Shown here: positions 40,808 to 50,026 of the stretch, piece by piece | Layout: every line of letters begins with the position of its first letter | How positions within the stretch are numbered: position 1 is the stretch's first letter | Assembly (NCBI GenBank): GCA_947178105.1 | Contig: CAMWXD010000025.1 | Span: 1 to 54,452 of the forward strand | Direction of reading: 5' to 3' | DNA: 54,452 nucleotides | Source: an uncultured Eubacterium sp. | Lineage (GTDB): Bacteria; Bacillota; Clostridia; Lachnospirales; Lachnospiraceae | Position numbers and translations under genes: made by a program | Notes under the pieces: model-generated | What the model was told of the DNA's origin: nothing | Databases searched by the model: none | Seen by the model: the letters and a program-made list of their open reading frames with translations, nothing else

Positions 40808-41131
40808 TCATTCCAGGTTCAGCAGCTGCAGGAGCAGGTGTGCACCGAGCCTCATGCCGTTCTTGATATAGGCATGGGCAGTGTCCGCGATCATGTCCAT
40901 CACCTTATCCGCCCGTTTTTCCATGATGAGCGACACCTCATCGTCATCAGCCTCCCCGCCGTTCCTCCCCAGGATGTCCTTCGTATACTCCGTCAGCGCC
41001 TCCATGACCTTTTTCTCGTTCTCGGTCACGAAGTCCGGCGCCGTCCTTGCAGCTTCCGTTATCCCGCCGTCTATGATGGAGTCCAGGCTGATCGTGTCAT
41101 AAAAATTTTCTTTCAGTGATCCCACTTCCAT
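40808..41131 (-). CDS. Small phage protein of unknown function
   Basis: The 107-residue acidic protein (MEVGSLKENFYDTISLDSII...) contains a long predicted helix and a hydrophobic tail (GMRLGAHLLLQLLNLE). I recognise no family. It is the last gene of the late transcript, after the amidase gene and before the terminator at 40717-40752. An AAGGGG site precedes the ATG. Position suggests an accessory lysis or late function, without direct support. Confidence 0.65.
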   Translation of the reverse strand: MEVGSLKENFYDTISLDSIIDGGITEAARTAPDFVTENEKKVMEALTEYTKDILGRNGGEADDDEVSLIMEKRADKVMDMIADTAHAYIKNGMRLGAHLLLQLLNLE

Positions 41132-41262
41132 TTTCCCCTTTCTGCTTTTTCTGCGCCTTCCGGCGGCAGTGCCATGTTACCTCTGCTCCCGGATATGCGC
41201 AAGCAGAAAGACGGGAATAAATCTGCCAGAAAAGCGCCGTGCGGATCGTGCACCATGCCGGG

Positions 41263-42030
41263 TTATTTCCTGCTGCCTTTTCCTTTGTAAAGCGCCTTCC
41301 CGGATTCATCAAACACGGAATATCCCGGATTCTTATCCGCGCACTTCCTGGCGTTGGAAAGTTCCTGGAACGCCCCTTTCTGCGAAGATGCGTCCGCCCA
41401 TGCCTTCCGGACGCGGTACCAGGCATTTCTGTCAGGCTTCTGATCCGCGCCCATTGCCGCTTTGACTGCCCTGCGGAAACCGTCCATCGTATAGCCTGTG
41501 CCAAGCTGCAGCCAGAGATGCTCCGGGTCGCCGTGGCTGCTGGCAATGCCCCTCGCACAGCCTTCCTTATGGCTGATGATGACGCCGTCCGCAAGCGGGT
41601 CAAGACTGTACTTTTCACAGAGCATGGCAAACAGCTCCACCGCCGTCTTATAAGTCCTTTTCACCACTGCCTTTGCCGTGGCCGTATCGGAGCAGGTGAA
41701 GCTGCTGCCCGATGTGTATCTGATGCAGGCAGGCTCGCACATCTCCACCCCGATGTGGGTATTGTTGCCGCTCCCCTTAGGACCGCTCCCACAATGCCAT
41801 CCCCTGTGGTTCCATGGAAGCGTCTGGTATGCCGTGCCGTCATTGCCGTCAATGAAGCCATGGACGCAGGAAGTGTCATGAGACGGGCTGTTCCATGAAC
41901 TGATGAATGCGGATGCCTTCGGCTGCGGACAGCCCACGGAATGGAGCATCAGCCCCTTTACCGTAATCTTCCGCCCTGCCGTGTAGCAGGGATTCCTTTT
42001 CATGATCGATTCCACCAGTTTCATAGTCAT
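41263..42030 (-). CDS. Phage endolysin, N-acetylmuramoyl-L-alanine amidase
   Basis: The 255-residue protein has an Amidase_2/PGRP-type domain in residues 15-195. Likely zinc ligands are the histidine in GLMLHSVGCPQP, the histidine of the ISHKEGCARG segment and a late histidine in DPEHLW. The NNTHIGVEMCEP strand is typical. The C-terminal 60 residues are basic and repeat-like (WYRVRKAWADASSQKGAFQ) and probably bind the cell wall, as SH3-type or small repeat domains do in related lysins. It hydrolyses the bond between muramic acid and L-alanine at the end of infection. Its start overlaps the holin stop (ATGA). Confidence 0.88.
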   Translation of the reverse strand: MTMKLVESIMKRNPCYTAGRKITVKGLMLHSVGCPQPKASAFISSWNSPSHDTSCVHGFIDGNDGTAYQTLPWNHRGWHCGSGPKGSGNNTHIGVEMCEPACIRYTSGSSFTCSDTATAKAVVKRTYKTAVELFAMLCEKYSLDPLADGVIISHKEGCARGIASSHGDPEHLWLQLGTGYTMDGFRRAVKAAMGADQKPDRNAWYRVRKAWADASSQKGAFQELSNARKCADKNPGYSVFDESGKALYKGKGSRK

Positions 42031-42440
42031 TCACTCCCTTCCCCGCTTCTTTCATGCAGCTGCTCCAGAATCTCTTTCAGCTTCTCCGGGATCGGCAGCC
42101 CAAGATGCCCTGCATTCTCCAAAAGGGATACACCCTCGTTTGAAATGTAGAAAAAGATAACCGCCGTCCTTAAAACACATCCCGTTCCAATAACCTGCAC
42201 ATCAAGGATGTTTGCAATACCCACGAGCAGAAAAATCAGAACCTTTTTGAAGATGCCTTTGAAGCCGGCTTCACTGGACAGCTTTTTGTCAATGACCGCA
42301 CACATCACGCCAGTGATGTAGTCAATCACCACAAAGGCAGTCAGTGCATAAAGCAGGCCGTCACAGCCGCCCAGGAACCAGCCAAGCCACCCTCCGGCGG
42401 CCGTAAAGATGAGTTGGATCATGTTCCAGAATTCCTTCAT
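42027..42440 (-). CDS. Phage holin, phi29/Cp-1 (Phage_holin_4_1) type
   Basis: From the ATG at 42438-42440 (AAGGAGG upstream) the protein has 137 residues. It has three or four hydrophobic segments (IFTAAGGWLGWFLGGCDGLLYALTAFVVIDYITGVMCAVIDK, then GIFKKVLIFLLVGIANILDV, then TAVIFFYISNEGVSLLENAG). The DYITG-X-AVIDKKLSS-G-KG phrase is characteristic of this holin family. It opens the membrane for the amidase encoded next. The longer frame upstream to 42563 overlaps the tail gene and a terminator and is not real. Confidence 0.92.
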   Translation of the reverse strand: MKEFWNMIQLIFTAAGGWLGWFLGGCDGLLYALTAFVVIDYITGVMCAVIDKKLSSEAGFKGIFKKVLIFLLVGIANILDVQVIGTGCVLRTAVIFFYISNEGVSLLENAGHLGLPIPEKLKEILEQLHERSGEGSE

Positions 42441-42474
42441 GGCAAAACCCTCCTTAAAAGATTTTTTGTATGAT

Positions 42475-42503
42475 AAAAAGCCGCCCGCCATATGGCGGAC
42501 AGC
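42475..42503 (-). terminator. Hairpin between tail fibre and holin genes
   Basis: On the minus strand GCTGTCCGCC, ATAT and GGCGGGCGGC are followed by TTTTT, in the 104-base gap after the tail fibre stop. It could partly separate structural from lysis transcription. Confidence 0.75.
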
Positions 42504-42544
42504 CCTATATCCGATGAATATTAAATTTATTATTTGATGTCCTG

Positions 42545-44449
42545 TCATCCTGTCCGTTTCCACATATAGCAGGTGATATATGGCTGCAGGTTGCTGTGCG
42601 CATTCCCGCTCCCTGCGGCTGCCGTTGAGCCGGAAATGGTGTGTTCATGCGCGCCGCCGCTTGCGGTGTTCTTATTGTCCATTGCCGTATAGTCCGTGCT
42701 GTCCACCACCACTTTGTTCCCGCTGCCTGCGCCCCATGTCGTCTTTGACAGGTTCAGCTTGTGCTTGTGTGCGCCGCCGCTGTCTGCGGCAAGCGTGCCC
42801 TTTGCATGGCTGTGGCTCGGCATCTGCGCTGTGGTAAGCGTGACCGTGGATGCACCGCCTGTCTTTTCCACCGTGCTGAAATGTGTGTCCGATGCATCCA
42901 CACCGACAGGGACGCGCCCTGTCCCCCATGCCGTCCATGTGCCGCCGAAATATGCAGACGGGTTCGTTGGGCTTACACTCATATAAATGCTGCCAATGGG
43001 ATACATGCTGCCAGCTATGGAACTGATATAGTCTTTCAGCAGCTTCCCGTACACTTTCACGTCCCATTCCTCGGACACCTCAAAGCACCTGTCCGTTTCG
43101 GACACCTTGCCTATGGCCACGCCCCTGCCGCCCCTTTTGAAGTCCATGACGACTGCCGCCGTGGTGATGATGTCCGTGACGGAGACCGTGTGGAAAGCGT
43201 CCGTGATGGTGTAGCGTATGTCATAGGAATACTCTGTGGATATCCATCCCCCTCCGAAAACAATCGGAACCCCGGAGGAAAATACCACGCCTGCATTCGT
43301 CCATACGCTGTCCGTGTTTTTTTTATACTGTATCGTCCTTGTGACCGTATTGTTGTTCCCGCACGGCGCACGGTTATAAAGCGCATTTGCAAGGACATAT
43401 GTCCCGTCATCGGAAAGGGCGCCGCCGCTGCTGCACCGCTGCGAGGAATAGGTTTCAAAATACGGCACGAAATACCGCTCCACCGTGATTGTAACCGATG
43501 CGGCGGCGGAAACCCTGCCCCTGGAATCCGTCACCGTTGCTGTAAAAGTAATGTTCCCGTAACTGTTCAGGTACCCTGTGGTAAAACTGGCCGCGGAGCT
43601 GGCAAACCCGCCGCCCGTGATGGAATAGGCGGCTATCTCCGAGCCGTAGGCCCCTGCCGCCCCGTTGATGGCAAGAGCCGCTTTGGATTTCGACTGCACA
43701 TAGATCCCCCAGGAGGACGGCACTGTCCCGTCAACCCTCTCCGCAGTAAGGCTTGCGATTGTGGGCTTCACGCTTGAGGGGACGGACAGCTTCAGCGTAC
43801 AGGTCTTTGTCCCGATCTTCGTATCCCCGCTGTATGTGACGCAGGTAATCGTGCAGGTCCCGCTCACGGCATTGGGCACCTGCACGGCCAGGGAGAGCGG
43901 CGGGGTCCAGGATACCGACACTGCGTTGGTCTTGGTCACAAATGTCTTGGTCACGCTGCCGAAAGTGTATTTCAGCGTATGCGTAAATGAGGACGATGCG
44001 CGGGTGATCATCACGGTTCCCTCCTCCCCCATGGTTACAGATTTTGCAGACACGGAGGACGCCCGCGGGATCGTGTTCAGCGTCACCGTGGCGCTTGCCG
44101 TCATCTGCTCCCGGTAGGTCCCGCTGATGGTCGCCTGTATTTTGAATGCGGCGGATATGGTGATGGATTTCGTCCCGTCGCTGGCGTGCGCCACGTCCTG
44201 CTTCACCGTGCCTAAGAGATGCGTCCCCATTCCGCTGACGGCAGGCGAGGTGAAGGACTGCGCCGTGCCGCCGATGGTGCAGGTGTTTGCGGACCTGCTG
44301 CCGATGGAGAGGCTCCAGTCGTTCACCAGGTATATTTTACAGGTTACTGCGGACGTGTTTGCGGACACGTCCTGCGACTGGCTCCAGTCCACGCGGAGCG
44401 TGTAATGCCCGCTGCTGATGGATGCCGAAAAGCTCCCGCTGGATGCCAT
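42545..44449 (-). CDS. Phage tail fibre/baseplate protein with collar-type C-terminus
   Basis: The 634-residue protein is rich in serine, threonine and glycine. The N-terminal 450 residues resemble DUF859-type phage structural proteins, with repeated beta-strand segments (SSGHYTLRVDWSQSQDVSANTSAVTCKIYL). The C-terminal 170 residues are a tail-collar/receptor-binding module: YPIGSIYMSVSPTNPSAYFGGTW, then histidine-containing HSHAKGT, GGAHKHKLN, GGAHEHTISG motifs that can hold metal along the trimer axis, ending NLQPYITCYMWKRTG. It probably contacts the host surface. The start follows GGGGAGG. Confidence 0.85.
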   Translation of the reverse strand: MASSGSFSASISSGHYTLRVDWSQSQDVSANTSAVTCKIYLVNDWSLSIGSRSANTCTIGGTAQSFTSPAVSGMGTHLLGTVKQDVAHASDGTKSITISAAFKIQATISGTYREQMTASATVTLNTIPRASSVSAKSVTMGEEGTVMITRASSSFTHTLKYTFGSVTKTFVTKTNAVSVSWTPPLSLAVQVPNAVSGTCTITCVTYSGDTKIGTKTCTLKLSVPSSVKPTIASLTAERVDGTVPSSWGIYVQSKSKAALAINGAAGAYGSEIAAYSITGGGFASSAASFTTGYLNSYGNITFTATVTDSRGRVSAAASVTITVERYFVPYFETYSSQRCSSGGALSDDGTYVLANALYNRAPCGNNNTVTRTIQYKKNTDSVWTNAGVVFSSGVPIVFGGGWISTEYSYDIRYTITDAFHTVSVTDIITTAAVVMDFKRGGRGVAIGKVSETDRCFEVSEEWDVKVYGKLLKDYISSIAGSMYPIGSIYMSVSPTNPSAYFGGTWTAWGTGRVPVGVDASDTHFSTVEKTGGASTVTLTTAQMPSHSHAKGTLAADSGGAHKHKLNLSKTTWGAGSGNKVVVDSTDYTAMDNKNTASGGAHEHTISGSTAAAGSGNAHSNLQPYITCYMWKRTG

Positions 44450-44465
44450 GCCTCACCGCCTCCCC

Positions 44466-46166
44466 TCATGGTACCGGGTCCCGCCATTTGATGGACAGGT
44501 TCCCGGTGCTTCTTGGAATAAAGTCGAACCACCCGCGGCCGCTGTTGCCGAGCGAGAGTTTGTTCCGTATCTCCGCGTTGGTGATGACGAGCTGCTGGTT
44601 GGAGATGTACGCGATCTTCTGGCCGTTCTCCTTGAAGGACAGCTCCTCGTTGCTGAGTTCCGCAGTGAAGGAGTTCCCTACCCGGCCAAGCTCGATCAGC
44701 GCGCCCCGGAAGCGGATGTACTCCTCCAGGAGCGTCTGGTTCGCCGACACGCGGTTTATGATCTCATTCGTGACCTGCGTGAAGTCCATCCGTATCTCCC
44801 CGCTGTTCTGCGTGATGCTGCTCTGGAAGTCCTGCTGTATGGACTCCAGCTCGGATATCAGGAGGTAGGATTCCCGGACTGCGTTCTGTATCTCCTCCGA
44901 AGTCCGGCTGATCTCCGAGTAGCATTCATGCACATCTTTTTTGAGCGTATCCACGGTGTCGACGGCTTCGGCGCAGGCTTCCCCGATGCCTTCCACCCTG
45001 CCGCTGATCCCCTCGATCTTTTCGGCCTGCCCTGAAACATCCTCTTCCAGGGAGGAAATATTCTGTCCCTGCTTGACAGAAGCGGAAGTCAGCGTCACAC
45101 CGCTCGCACCGATCGTTATGGTGCTGCCCGACGGGTCCAGGTAGTCCTTTGTTTTTGAAAGCACCAGGTACCTGCCGTCAATGCCGTGCGGCGGTGATTT
45201 GCAGTACACATACTGCCTTGCGTGGATGCCAGGGATATCCGCACCCGTGTCCGACTCATCAACGATGGCCAGTTCCATGCTTGTAACGCCTCTGACAAGT
45301 TCGGACAGCCGCTGGTCCGCTTTACGCAAAAGGTTTGATGGCAGGTTTACATCTTCCCAGGTTTCCGTTTTCCAAATCCACCCGATCTCTTTTACTGCCG
45401 TTTCATCAAATACATAATTTTTCCCGTCATTAACAGGAGTAATGTCCACCCTTTTATCCGTTTCCACTTCGCCGCCCTCTGCATCTGTCTCCGTTATTTT
45501 TGCCCCAAGGGGAATAAGGGCCGTGGCGCGTTCCGTATGGTCAGTGTTTATCTTCACATCGGTGAGGTTCTTCCCAAACTCCACTGTCTGGAGCGAAGCC
45601 TCGCTGAAATCCGAAAGGTAATCCAGCACTTTTCCATCCGCAGTGTATCTCAGCCGCAGGTATCCCCCGTGGGTATTGATGAGCTTCTGCCGGACCGCAT
45701 CCATCGTCACGGAATAATCCGAGCTGCTGTAATGCACATAATCATTATCATCGGTGACTGTCACATTCCCGACCGTGAACTTTTTCTTATCCTCCACAGC
45801 CCTGTTATGCTCCGAAATGAAATATTCCAGCAGCCCTTCCAGCGTCCCGCTGTAATCATAGGGCGGCTGGATGGTGTCTTTTAAATAGGCGAGGGCTGAT
45901 TCACACTGCCAGGTATGCGTATTGTAAAAATCCGAGCCGTCATCCAGCGCCCTGCCCTCAAACACCGTGTCATTGCCGCACTTGCAGACAACCACTGATG
46001 CCATCGGCCTGATGTCCGGAAGGTACGGATGGTTAAACGGCGCGGAAAGAGTCAGGCTGTCGATGCTTTCAGCATCCTCCTGCACCTGTGCTTTTGTTAC
46101 TGCAAGTTTTGAAAGCTGCGGGTGGTAAAAAAGGTTCCCATCCACATAAATACGGAATAACCTCAT
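44466..46166 (-). CDS. Phage tail endopeptidase-like/tail-associated protein (Tal)
   Basis: The 566-residue protein has the gp27/Tal-like N-terminal hub domain (LFRIYVDGNLFYHPQ..., ESIDSLTLSAPFNHPYLPDIRPMASVVVC, then the ALAYLKDTIQPPYDYSG segment). The C-terminal part (about 370-560) contains a coiled coil (GQAEKIEGISGRVEGIGEA). I see no clear peptidase motif. It forms the tail tip hub to which fibres attach. Its start overlaps the end of the distal tail gene by four bases. Confidence 0.85.
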   Translation of the reverse strand: MRLFRIYVDGNLFYHPQLSKLAVTKAQVQEDAESIDSLTLSAPFNHPYLPDIRPMASVVVCKCGNDTVFEGRALDDGSDFYNTHTWQCESALAYLKDTIQPPYDYSGTLEGLLEYFISEHNRAVEDKKKFTVGNVTVTDDNDYVHYSSSDYSVTMDAVRQKLINTHGGYLRLRYTADGKVLDYLSDFSEASLQTVEFGKNLTDVKINTDHTERATALIPLGAKITETDAEGGEVETDKRVDITPVNDGKNYVFDETAVKEIGWIWKTETWEDVNLPSNLLRKADQRLSELVRGVTSMELAIVDESDTGADIPGIHARQYVYCKSPPHGIDGRYLVLSKTKDYLDPSGSTITIGASGVTLTSASVKQGQNISSLEEDVSGQAEKIEGISGRVEGIGEACAEAVDTVDTLKKDVHECYSEISRTSEEIQNAVRESYLLISELESIQQDFQSSITQNSGEIRMDFTQVTNEIINRVSANQTLLEEYIRFRGALIELGRVGNSFTAELSNEELSFKENGQKIAYISNQQLVITNAEIRNKLSLGNSGRGWFDFIPRSTGNLSIKWRDPVP

Positions 46167-46816
46167 AAGCGCCCCTCCCGGTATCTGAAAGTGACTGTGC
46201 CGTCAGTTATGACCTCTATTTCATTTACGCCATGCCCAAGTTCCAGTTCCGGAAAAGTCCATGTCCCCGCACTTACGGTTTTTATGAACCTGTCAGTCCC
46301 AACCTGCCATTTCAGGGTAGTTTCCGCTTCTGCGGCAACTACGGGTATTACAGGCATAAAGTCATTTGAAAGGATTACATTTCCCCCGCCTGCCACAGTG
46401 ACTGCCGTTTCTTCTGTATGGTAGCGGTAGGCATCCCCGTCCGTACACGACAGTGCAAGCTGTCCCTTATGGGTAAGCGGATCATAATCCGGTGTAATTT
46501 CCAGAGTGCCGACACAATAAAGAGCCGGCTCTTCACTCAAAATTACATTTACAAGCTGCCCTGCAAAACGGTTGACGGCCTCATCAGCCATTTTATTAAA
46601 ATCCCCACGGCAGCCAAGCATGGAAAGCGCAATGTCAAATGACCTCGGCTGATAGGACACCCTGCCCAGCGCCTGGGTATATCTGACCGGGGAATTTCTC
46701 CCCGGCACCACAATCGTGCTGGTCTGCGACTGCGGTGCCGGGAAGCTTATGCTCTCACGGAGCCACCCAAGGTCTGCCGCTGATATCCCATTCAGCATAA
46801 CGTCTGGTTTTCTCAT
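46163..46816 (-). CDS. Distal tail protein (Dit-like)
   Basis: The 217-residue protein matches the siphovirus Dit family in length and position. It has an N-terminal ring-forming domain (MLNGISAADLGWLRESISFPAP, VVPGRNSPVRYTQALGRVSYQPRSFDIALSM) and a C-terminal galectin-like jelly roll (from about 130, TAVTVAGGGNVILSNDF). It connects the tail tube to the Tal hub. It overlaps the tape measure gene upstream and the Tal gene downstream by four bases each, so all three are translationally coupled. Confidence 0.85.
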   Translation of the reverse strand: MRKPDVMLNGISAADLGWLRESISFPAPQSQTSTIVVPGRNSPVRYTQALGRVSYQPRSFDIALSMLGCRGDFNKMADEAVNRFAGQLVNVILSEEPALYCVGTLEITPDYDPLTHKGQLALSCTDGDAYRYHTEETAVTVAGGGNVILSNDFMPVIPVVAAEAETTLKWQVGTDRFIKTVSAGTWTFPELELGHGVNEIEVITDGTVTFRYREGRL

Positions 46817-49800
46817 AGGCTGAGCCTCCTCTGCAGTTTCTGTGATTTTCCAAGCCCTCCGTCAATGCCGGGGAGCAGGTGCCCGACAAGCGTCCCGCCA
46901 TCAAGGTAGATGCCCTTGCTGCTGTTGTCGGCAATGACAGCGAGGTATTTCTCCATAGCCGTCGTATCCAGGCGGGCGGAGAGGATATTTTCAAGCTGGT
47001 CATAAAAACCTTTCAGCGGCAGGATCGCTTCTTTCCCTGCCTCGCCGCCTGCCATAAGGCTTGAGCCGTTCATGCCGAACACAGTCGGCTTTGCCATGAT
47101 GCCGCCCTCCCTGTACCAGTCAATGGACAGGTGCGGGACGCTCGGCGGCGAAATGGACAGCTTGCCGCTTACCTTGAAATGCGGCAGCTTGATATGCGGC
47201 AGGGACAGCTTCATGCCTGAGAAAAGCCCCCTGATGGAATCCACGATGGATTTAATCTTATTCTTCGCCGCTTCTATTGGAGTGATGATCGCATTTTTTA
47301 TTCCATTCCACACACTTGCTGCTGTGGATCTGATGCCGTTAAAGACGGAGGATACCGTGCTTTTTACCGCGTTGAATACGTTTGACACCTTGCTTTTTAT
47401 CCCGTCAGCCACACTGCCGATTATGCTTTTTATCCCGTTCCAGACAGAAGCAGCAACGGATTTTACCGCATTAAATACGTTCGTCACCACAGTCTTTATT
47501 GCATTCACAACTGTACTGACTTTCGTGCTTATGGCATTCCAGGCTGTTCCGGACACAGTTTTTATGGCATTCATTGCTGTTGAAACCGTATTTTTTACAG
47601 CACTGAAAGCAGCAGAAATAACACTTCTGATCTTACTCCAGATACTGGTAACAGTGTCCCTGCAGTTCTCCCATATGAATCTGAAAGGGATCGTGATCAC
47701 GTCAGCCGCACCGCTGATGATGGAGCCCACCAGCATGATCCCCGTCCTCACAATATTTTTCAGTGTGTCCCAGGTACTTGTAAAGAAAACGGCAATCCCA
47801 TTCCAGATACCCGCAAAGAAATCCCTGATTCCTACCCATGCCCCGTTCCAGCTTGTGCCAAACCATCCCAGGACGACATCCGCCACGCCTTTCAATACAT
47901 TCATGATATTGGTAAAGAAAGCCACAATGCCGTTCCAGACGGATGAGAAAATTTCCTTGATGCCGCCCCACATCTGCGACCAGCTGCCCGTAAACAGGCC
48001 GATAAACACATCCAGGATGCCTGTGATCACTCCCGTCACCGTGGAGAGGATGTCTGCGATAACATTGAACGCGCCCTCAAAAACAGGTGCAAGGAACTGG
48101 CACAATCCACCCCATACGGTTTTTATTACATCAGTAATGTCCTTAAAACTGAAACCGAGGGCATTCAGCCTGTCAACAATACCCTGGCAGAACCCGGAGA
48201 TGTTTTCCCTGATCTTATTCCATGTGCCGGTAATGGCCTTACGGAATCCCTCGTTTGTATTCCACAAATGCACAAAGGCGGCGGCCAGCGTACCGATTAC
48301 TGCCACCACCGCCATGACAGGGGCGGATATCCCGCCGATGGCTGCGCCGAGTTTTGACATCAGCCCGCCCATGCCGCCGACCTTTGCTGAAAAAGCCATG
48401 ATGCCCTGTGCCAGGGAAGAGAACGCTTTCATTGCCGTGCCGACCTTTGAAACAGTCGTGCCGATGATGATTAGCAGCGGCCCTATGGCGGCGGCAAGCA
48501 GGGCTATCTTTACGACTGCCTGTTTTGTGCTTTCGTCCATGCCGTTCAGCTTATCTATAAATGCCTGGACATGGGAAACGATGCTCCGGATCGCAGGCAT
48601 CAGGATTTCGCCAAAAGCAATAGCCAGTTCCTGTAACTGCGATTTAAGAATAGTAAGCTGGCCTGCGAGATTATCCTGCATGGTGTCAGCCATTCTTGCG
48701 GAAGCCCCGTCACAGCTGTCTATCGCCCCGGTCAGCTTTGCGATATCGGCAGGGGCGGCATTCATAAGGGCAAGGAAACCGCTCATTGCATTCTTGCCAA
48801 CAAGGGACTCTGCGGCATTTGCTTTTTCTGATTCAGATAACTGGCTGAAAGCCCCGCGGCAGTCTGCAAGGATATCCGACAGACCGCGCATGGAGCCGTC
48901 TGCATTGGTAGTGGCGATCGTCACATCACCAAGAGCCGCTCCGCTGAGTTTGATATCCCCGGTAAGGTTATTCATGATGGAACGCAAAGAAGTACCTGCC
49001 TGTGATGACTTGATCCCTGCATTCGCCATAAGCCCGATAGCCTCAGCTGTATCCTCTGCGGAGAAGCCAAGCGCACCCACAATCGGCGCACAGTATTTGA
49101 AGGTCTCTCCCATCATGGAAACGTTCGTGTTGGCATTCGAACTTGCCGCCGCAAGGATATCCGCAAAATGCCCGCTGTCCTTTGCGGTCAAACCAAAAGC
49201 TGTAAGAGCGTCCGTTACAATGTCAGAAGTGGTCGCCAAATCCTCACCCGATGCCGCCGCAAGGTTCATGATACCGTCAATGCCCGAAAGCATATCCTCT
49301 GTTTTCCAGCCTGCCATAGCCATAAAATTCATGGCTTCAGCGGCTTCGGATGCGGAATATTTCGTCTTAGCGCCCATCTCACGGGCTTTGTCACGGAGTG
49401 CCTCCAGGTCTTTGCCTGTTGCACCGGATACAGCCGCCACCCTGCTCATCGAGGTGTCAAAATCTGCGGCAGTCTTTACGGCGGCAGTGCCAAGGCCGCC
49501 AATGACGGTGGTAACACCCATCATCTTTTTTCCCGCGCCTGCTATGGCGTTCCCGGCATTTTCCAATTTACCGCCAATCTCACTTATCTTTGCAAGTGTA
49601 GTATTGGTTCTTGCCGCCTCCTCCTGCAGGCGGCGCAGTTCACTCTCTGTTTCGATAATCTCACGCTGGAGCGCATCGTACCTGTCCTGTCCGAGCGTCC
49701 CGTTCTCAAGCTGCTCCCGTGCCTGCACCTGCGCCTGTTTTAAGGCATCCAGTTTTTCTTTTGTCGTGCCGATGGCATCCTTTAACAGCCGCTGCTTCTG

Positions 49801-49965
49801 CGTGAGCAGTTCCGTGCTGGACGGATCCAGCTTCAGTAGCCTGTTTACATCGCGGAGGGAGGACTGCGTGGTGCGCAGGGTGGACTGCACGCCTTTTAAG
49901 GCTTTATCCAGCCCCGTGGTATCGCCGCCAATCTCTACTGTAATCCCTTTAATCCTGTTAGCCAC
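46813..49965 (-). CDS. Phage tail tape measure protein
   Basis: The 1050-residue protein sets tail length. Residues 1-130 are coiled coil (TLRTTQSSLRDVNRLLKLDP, LQREIIETESELRRLQEEA). Residues about 150-430 match the TP901-type tape measure core (DFDTSMSRVAAVSGATGKDLEALRDKAREMGAKTKYSASEAAEAMNFMAMAGW). Two hydrophobic stretches near 490-560 are typical. From about 580 there are tryptophan-containing repeats (VWNGIVAFFTNIM, IWNGIAVFFTSTW and later VWNGIKS units). It starts at GTG (49963-49965) with AGGGGG upstream. At about 0.15 nm per residue, the usual rule, the tail would be near 150 nm. Confidence 0.93.
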   Translation of the reverse strand: MANRIKGITVEIGGDTTGLDKALKGVQSTLRTTQSSLRDVNRLLKLDPSSTELLTQKQRLLKDAIGTTKEKLDALKQAQVQAREQLENGTLGQDRYDALQREIIETESELRRLQEEAARTNTTLAKISEIGGKLENAGNAIAGAGKKMMGVTTVIGGLGTAAVKTAADFDTSMSRVAAVSGATGKDLEALRDKAREMGAKTKYSASEAAEAMNFMAMAGWKTEDMLSGIDGIMNLAAASGEDLATTSDIVTDALTAFGLTAKDSGHFADILAAASSNANTNVSMMGETFKYCAPIVGALGFSAEDTAEAIGLMANAGIKSSQAGTSLRSIMNNLTGDIKLSGAALGDVTIATTNADGSMRGLSDILADCRGAFSQLSESEKANAAESLVGKNAMSGFLALMNAAPADIAKLTGAIDSCDGASARMADTMQDNLAGQLTILKSQLQELAIAFGEILMPAIRSIVSHVQAFIDKLNGMDESTKQAVVKIALLAAAIGPLLIIIGTTVSKVGTAMKAFSSLAQGIMAFSAKVGGMGGLMSKLGAAIGGISAPVMAVVAVIGTLAAAFVHLWNTNEGFRKAITGTWNKIRENISGFCQGIVDRLNALGFSFKDITDVIKTVWGGLCQFLAPVFEGAFNVIADILSTVTGVITGILDVFIGLFTGSWSQMWGGIKEIFSSVWNGIVAFFTNIMNVLKGVADVVLGWFGTSWNGAWVGIRDFFAGIWNGIAVFFTSTWDTLKNIVRTGIMLVGSIISGAADVITIPFRFIWENCRDTVTSIWSKIRSVISAAFSAVKNTVSTAMNAIKTVSGTAWNAISTKVSTVVNAIKTVVTNVFNAVKSVAASVWNGIKSIIGSVADGIKSKVSNVFNAVKSTVSSVFNGIRSTAASVWNGIKNAIITPIEAAKNKIKSIVDSIRGLFSGMKLSLPHIKLPHFKVSGKLSISPPSVPHLSIDWYREGGIMAKPTVFGMNGSSLMAGGEAGKEAILPLKGFYDQLENILSARLDTTAMEKYLAVIADNSSKGIYLDGGTLVGHLLPGIDGGLGKSQKLQRRLSL

Positions 49966-49995
49966 TCAGATTCCCCCTCTCCTGAAAACGGGCAT

Positions 49996-50021
49996 AAAAA
50001 CAGCCCGGATTATCCGGGCTG
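49996..50021 (-). terminator. Intrinsic terminator inside the tail operon
   Basis: CAGCCCGGA pairs perfectly with TCCGGGCTG around a 3-base loop and is followed on the minus strand by TTTTTAT. It lies in the gap between the tail chaperone and tape measure genes. Confidence 0.8.
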
Positions 50022-50026
50022 TACGG

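Noticed and set aside
41097..41630. A 177-codon minus-strand frame overlapping the amidase gene
   Set aside because: It is arginine- and serine-rich out-of-frame reading of the amidase C-terminus and continues through the next gene's start.
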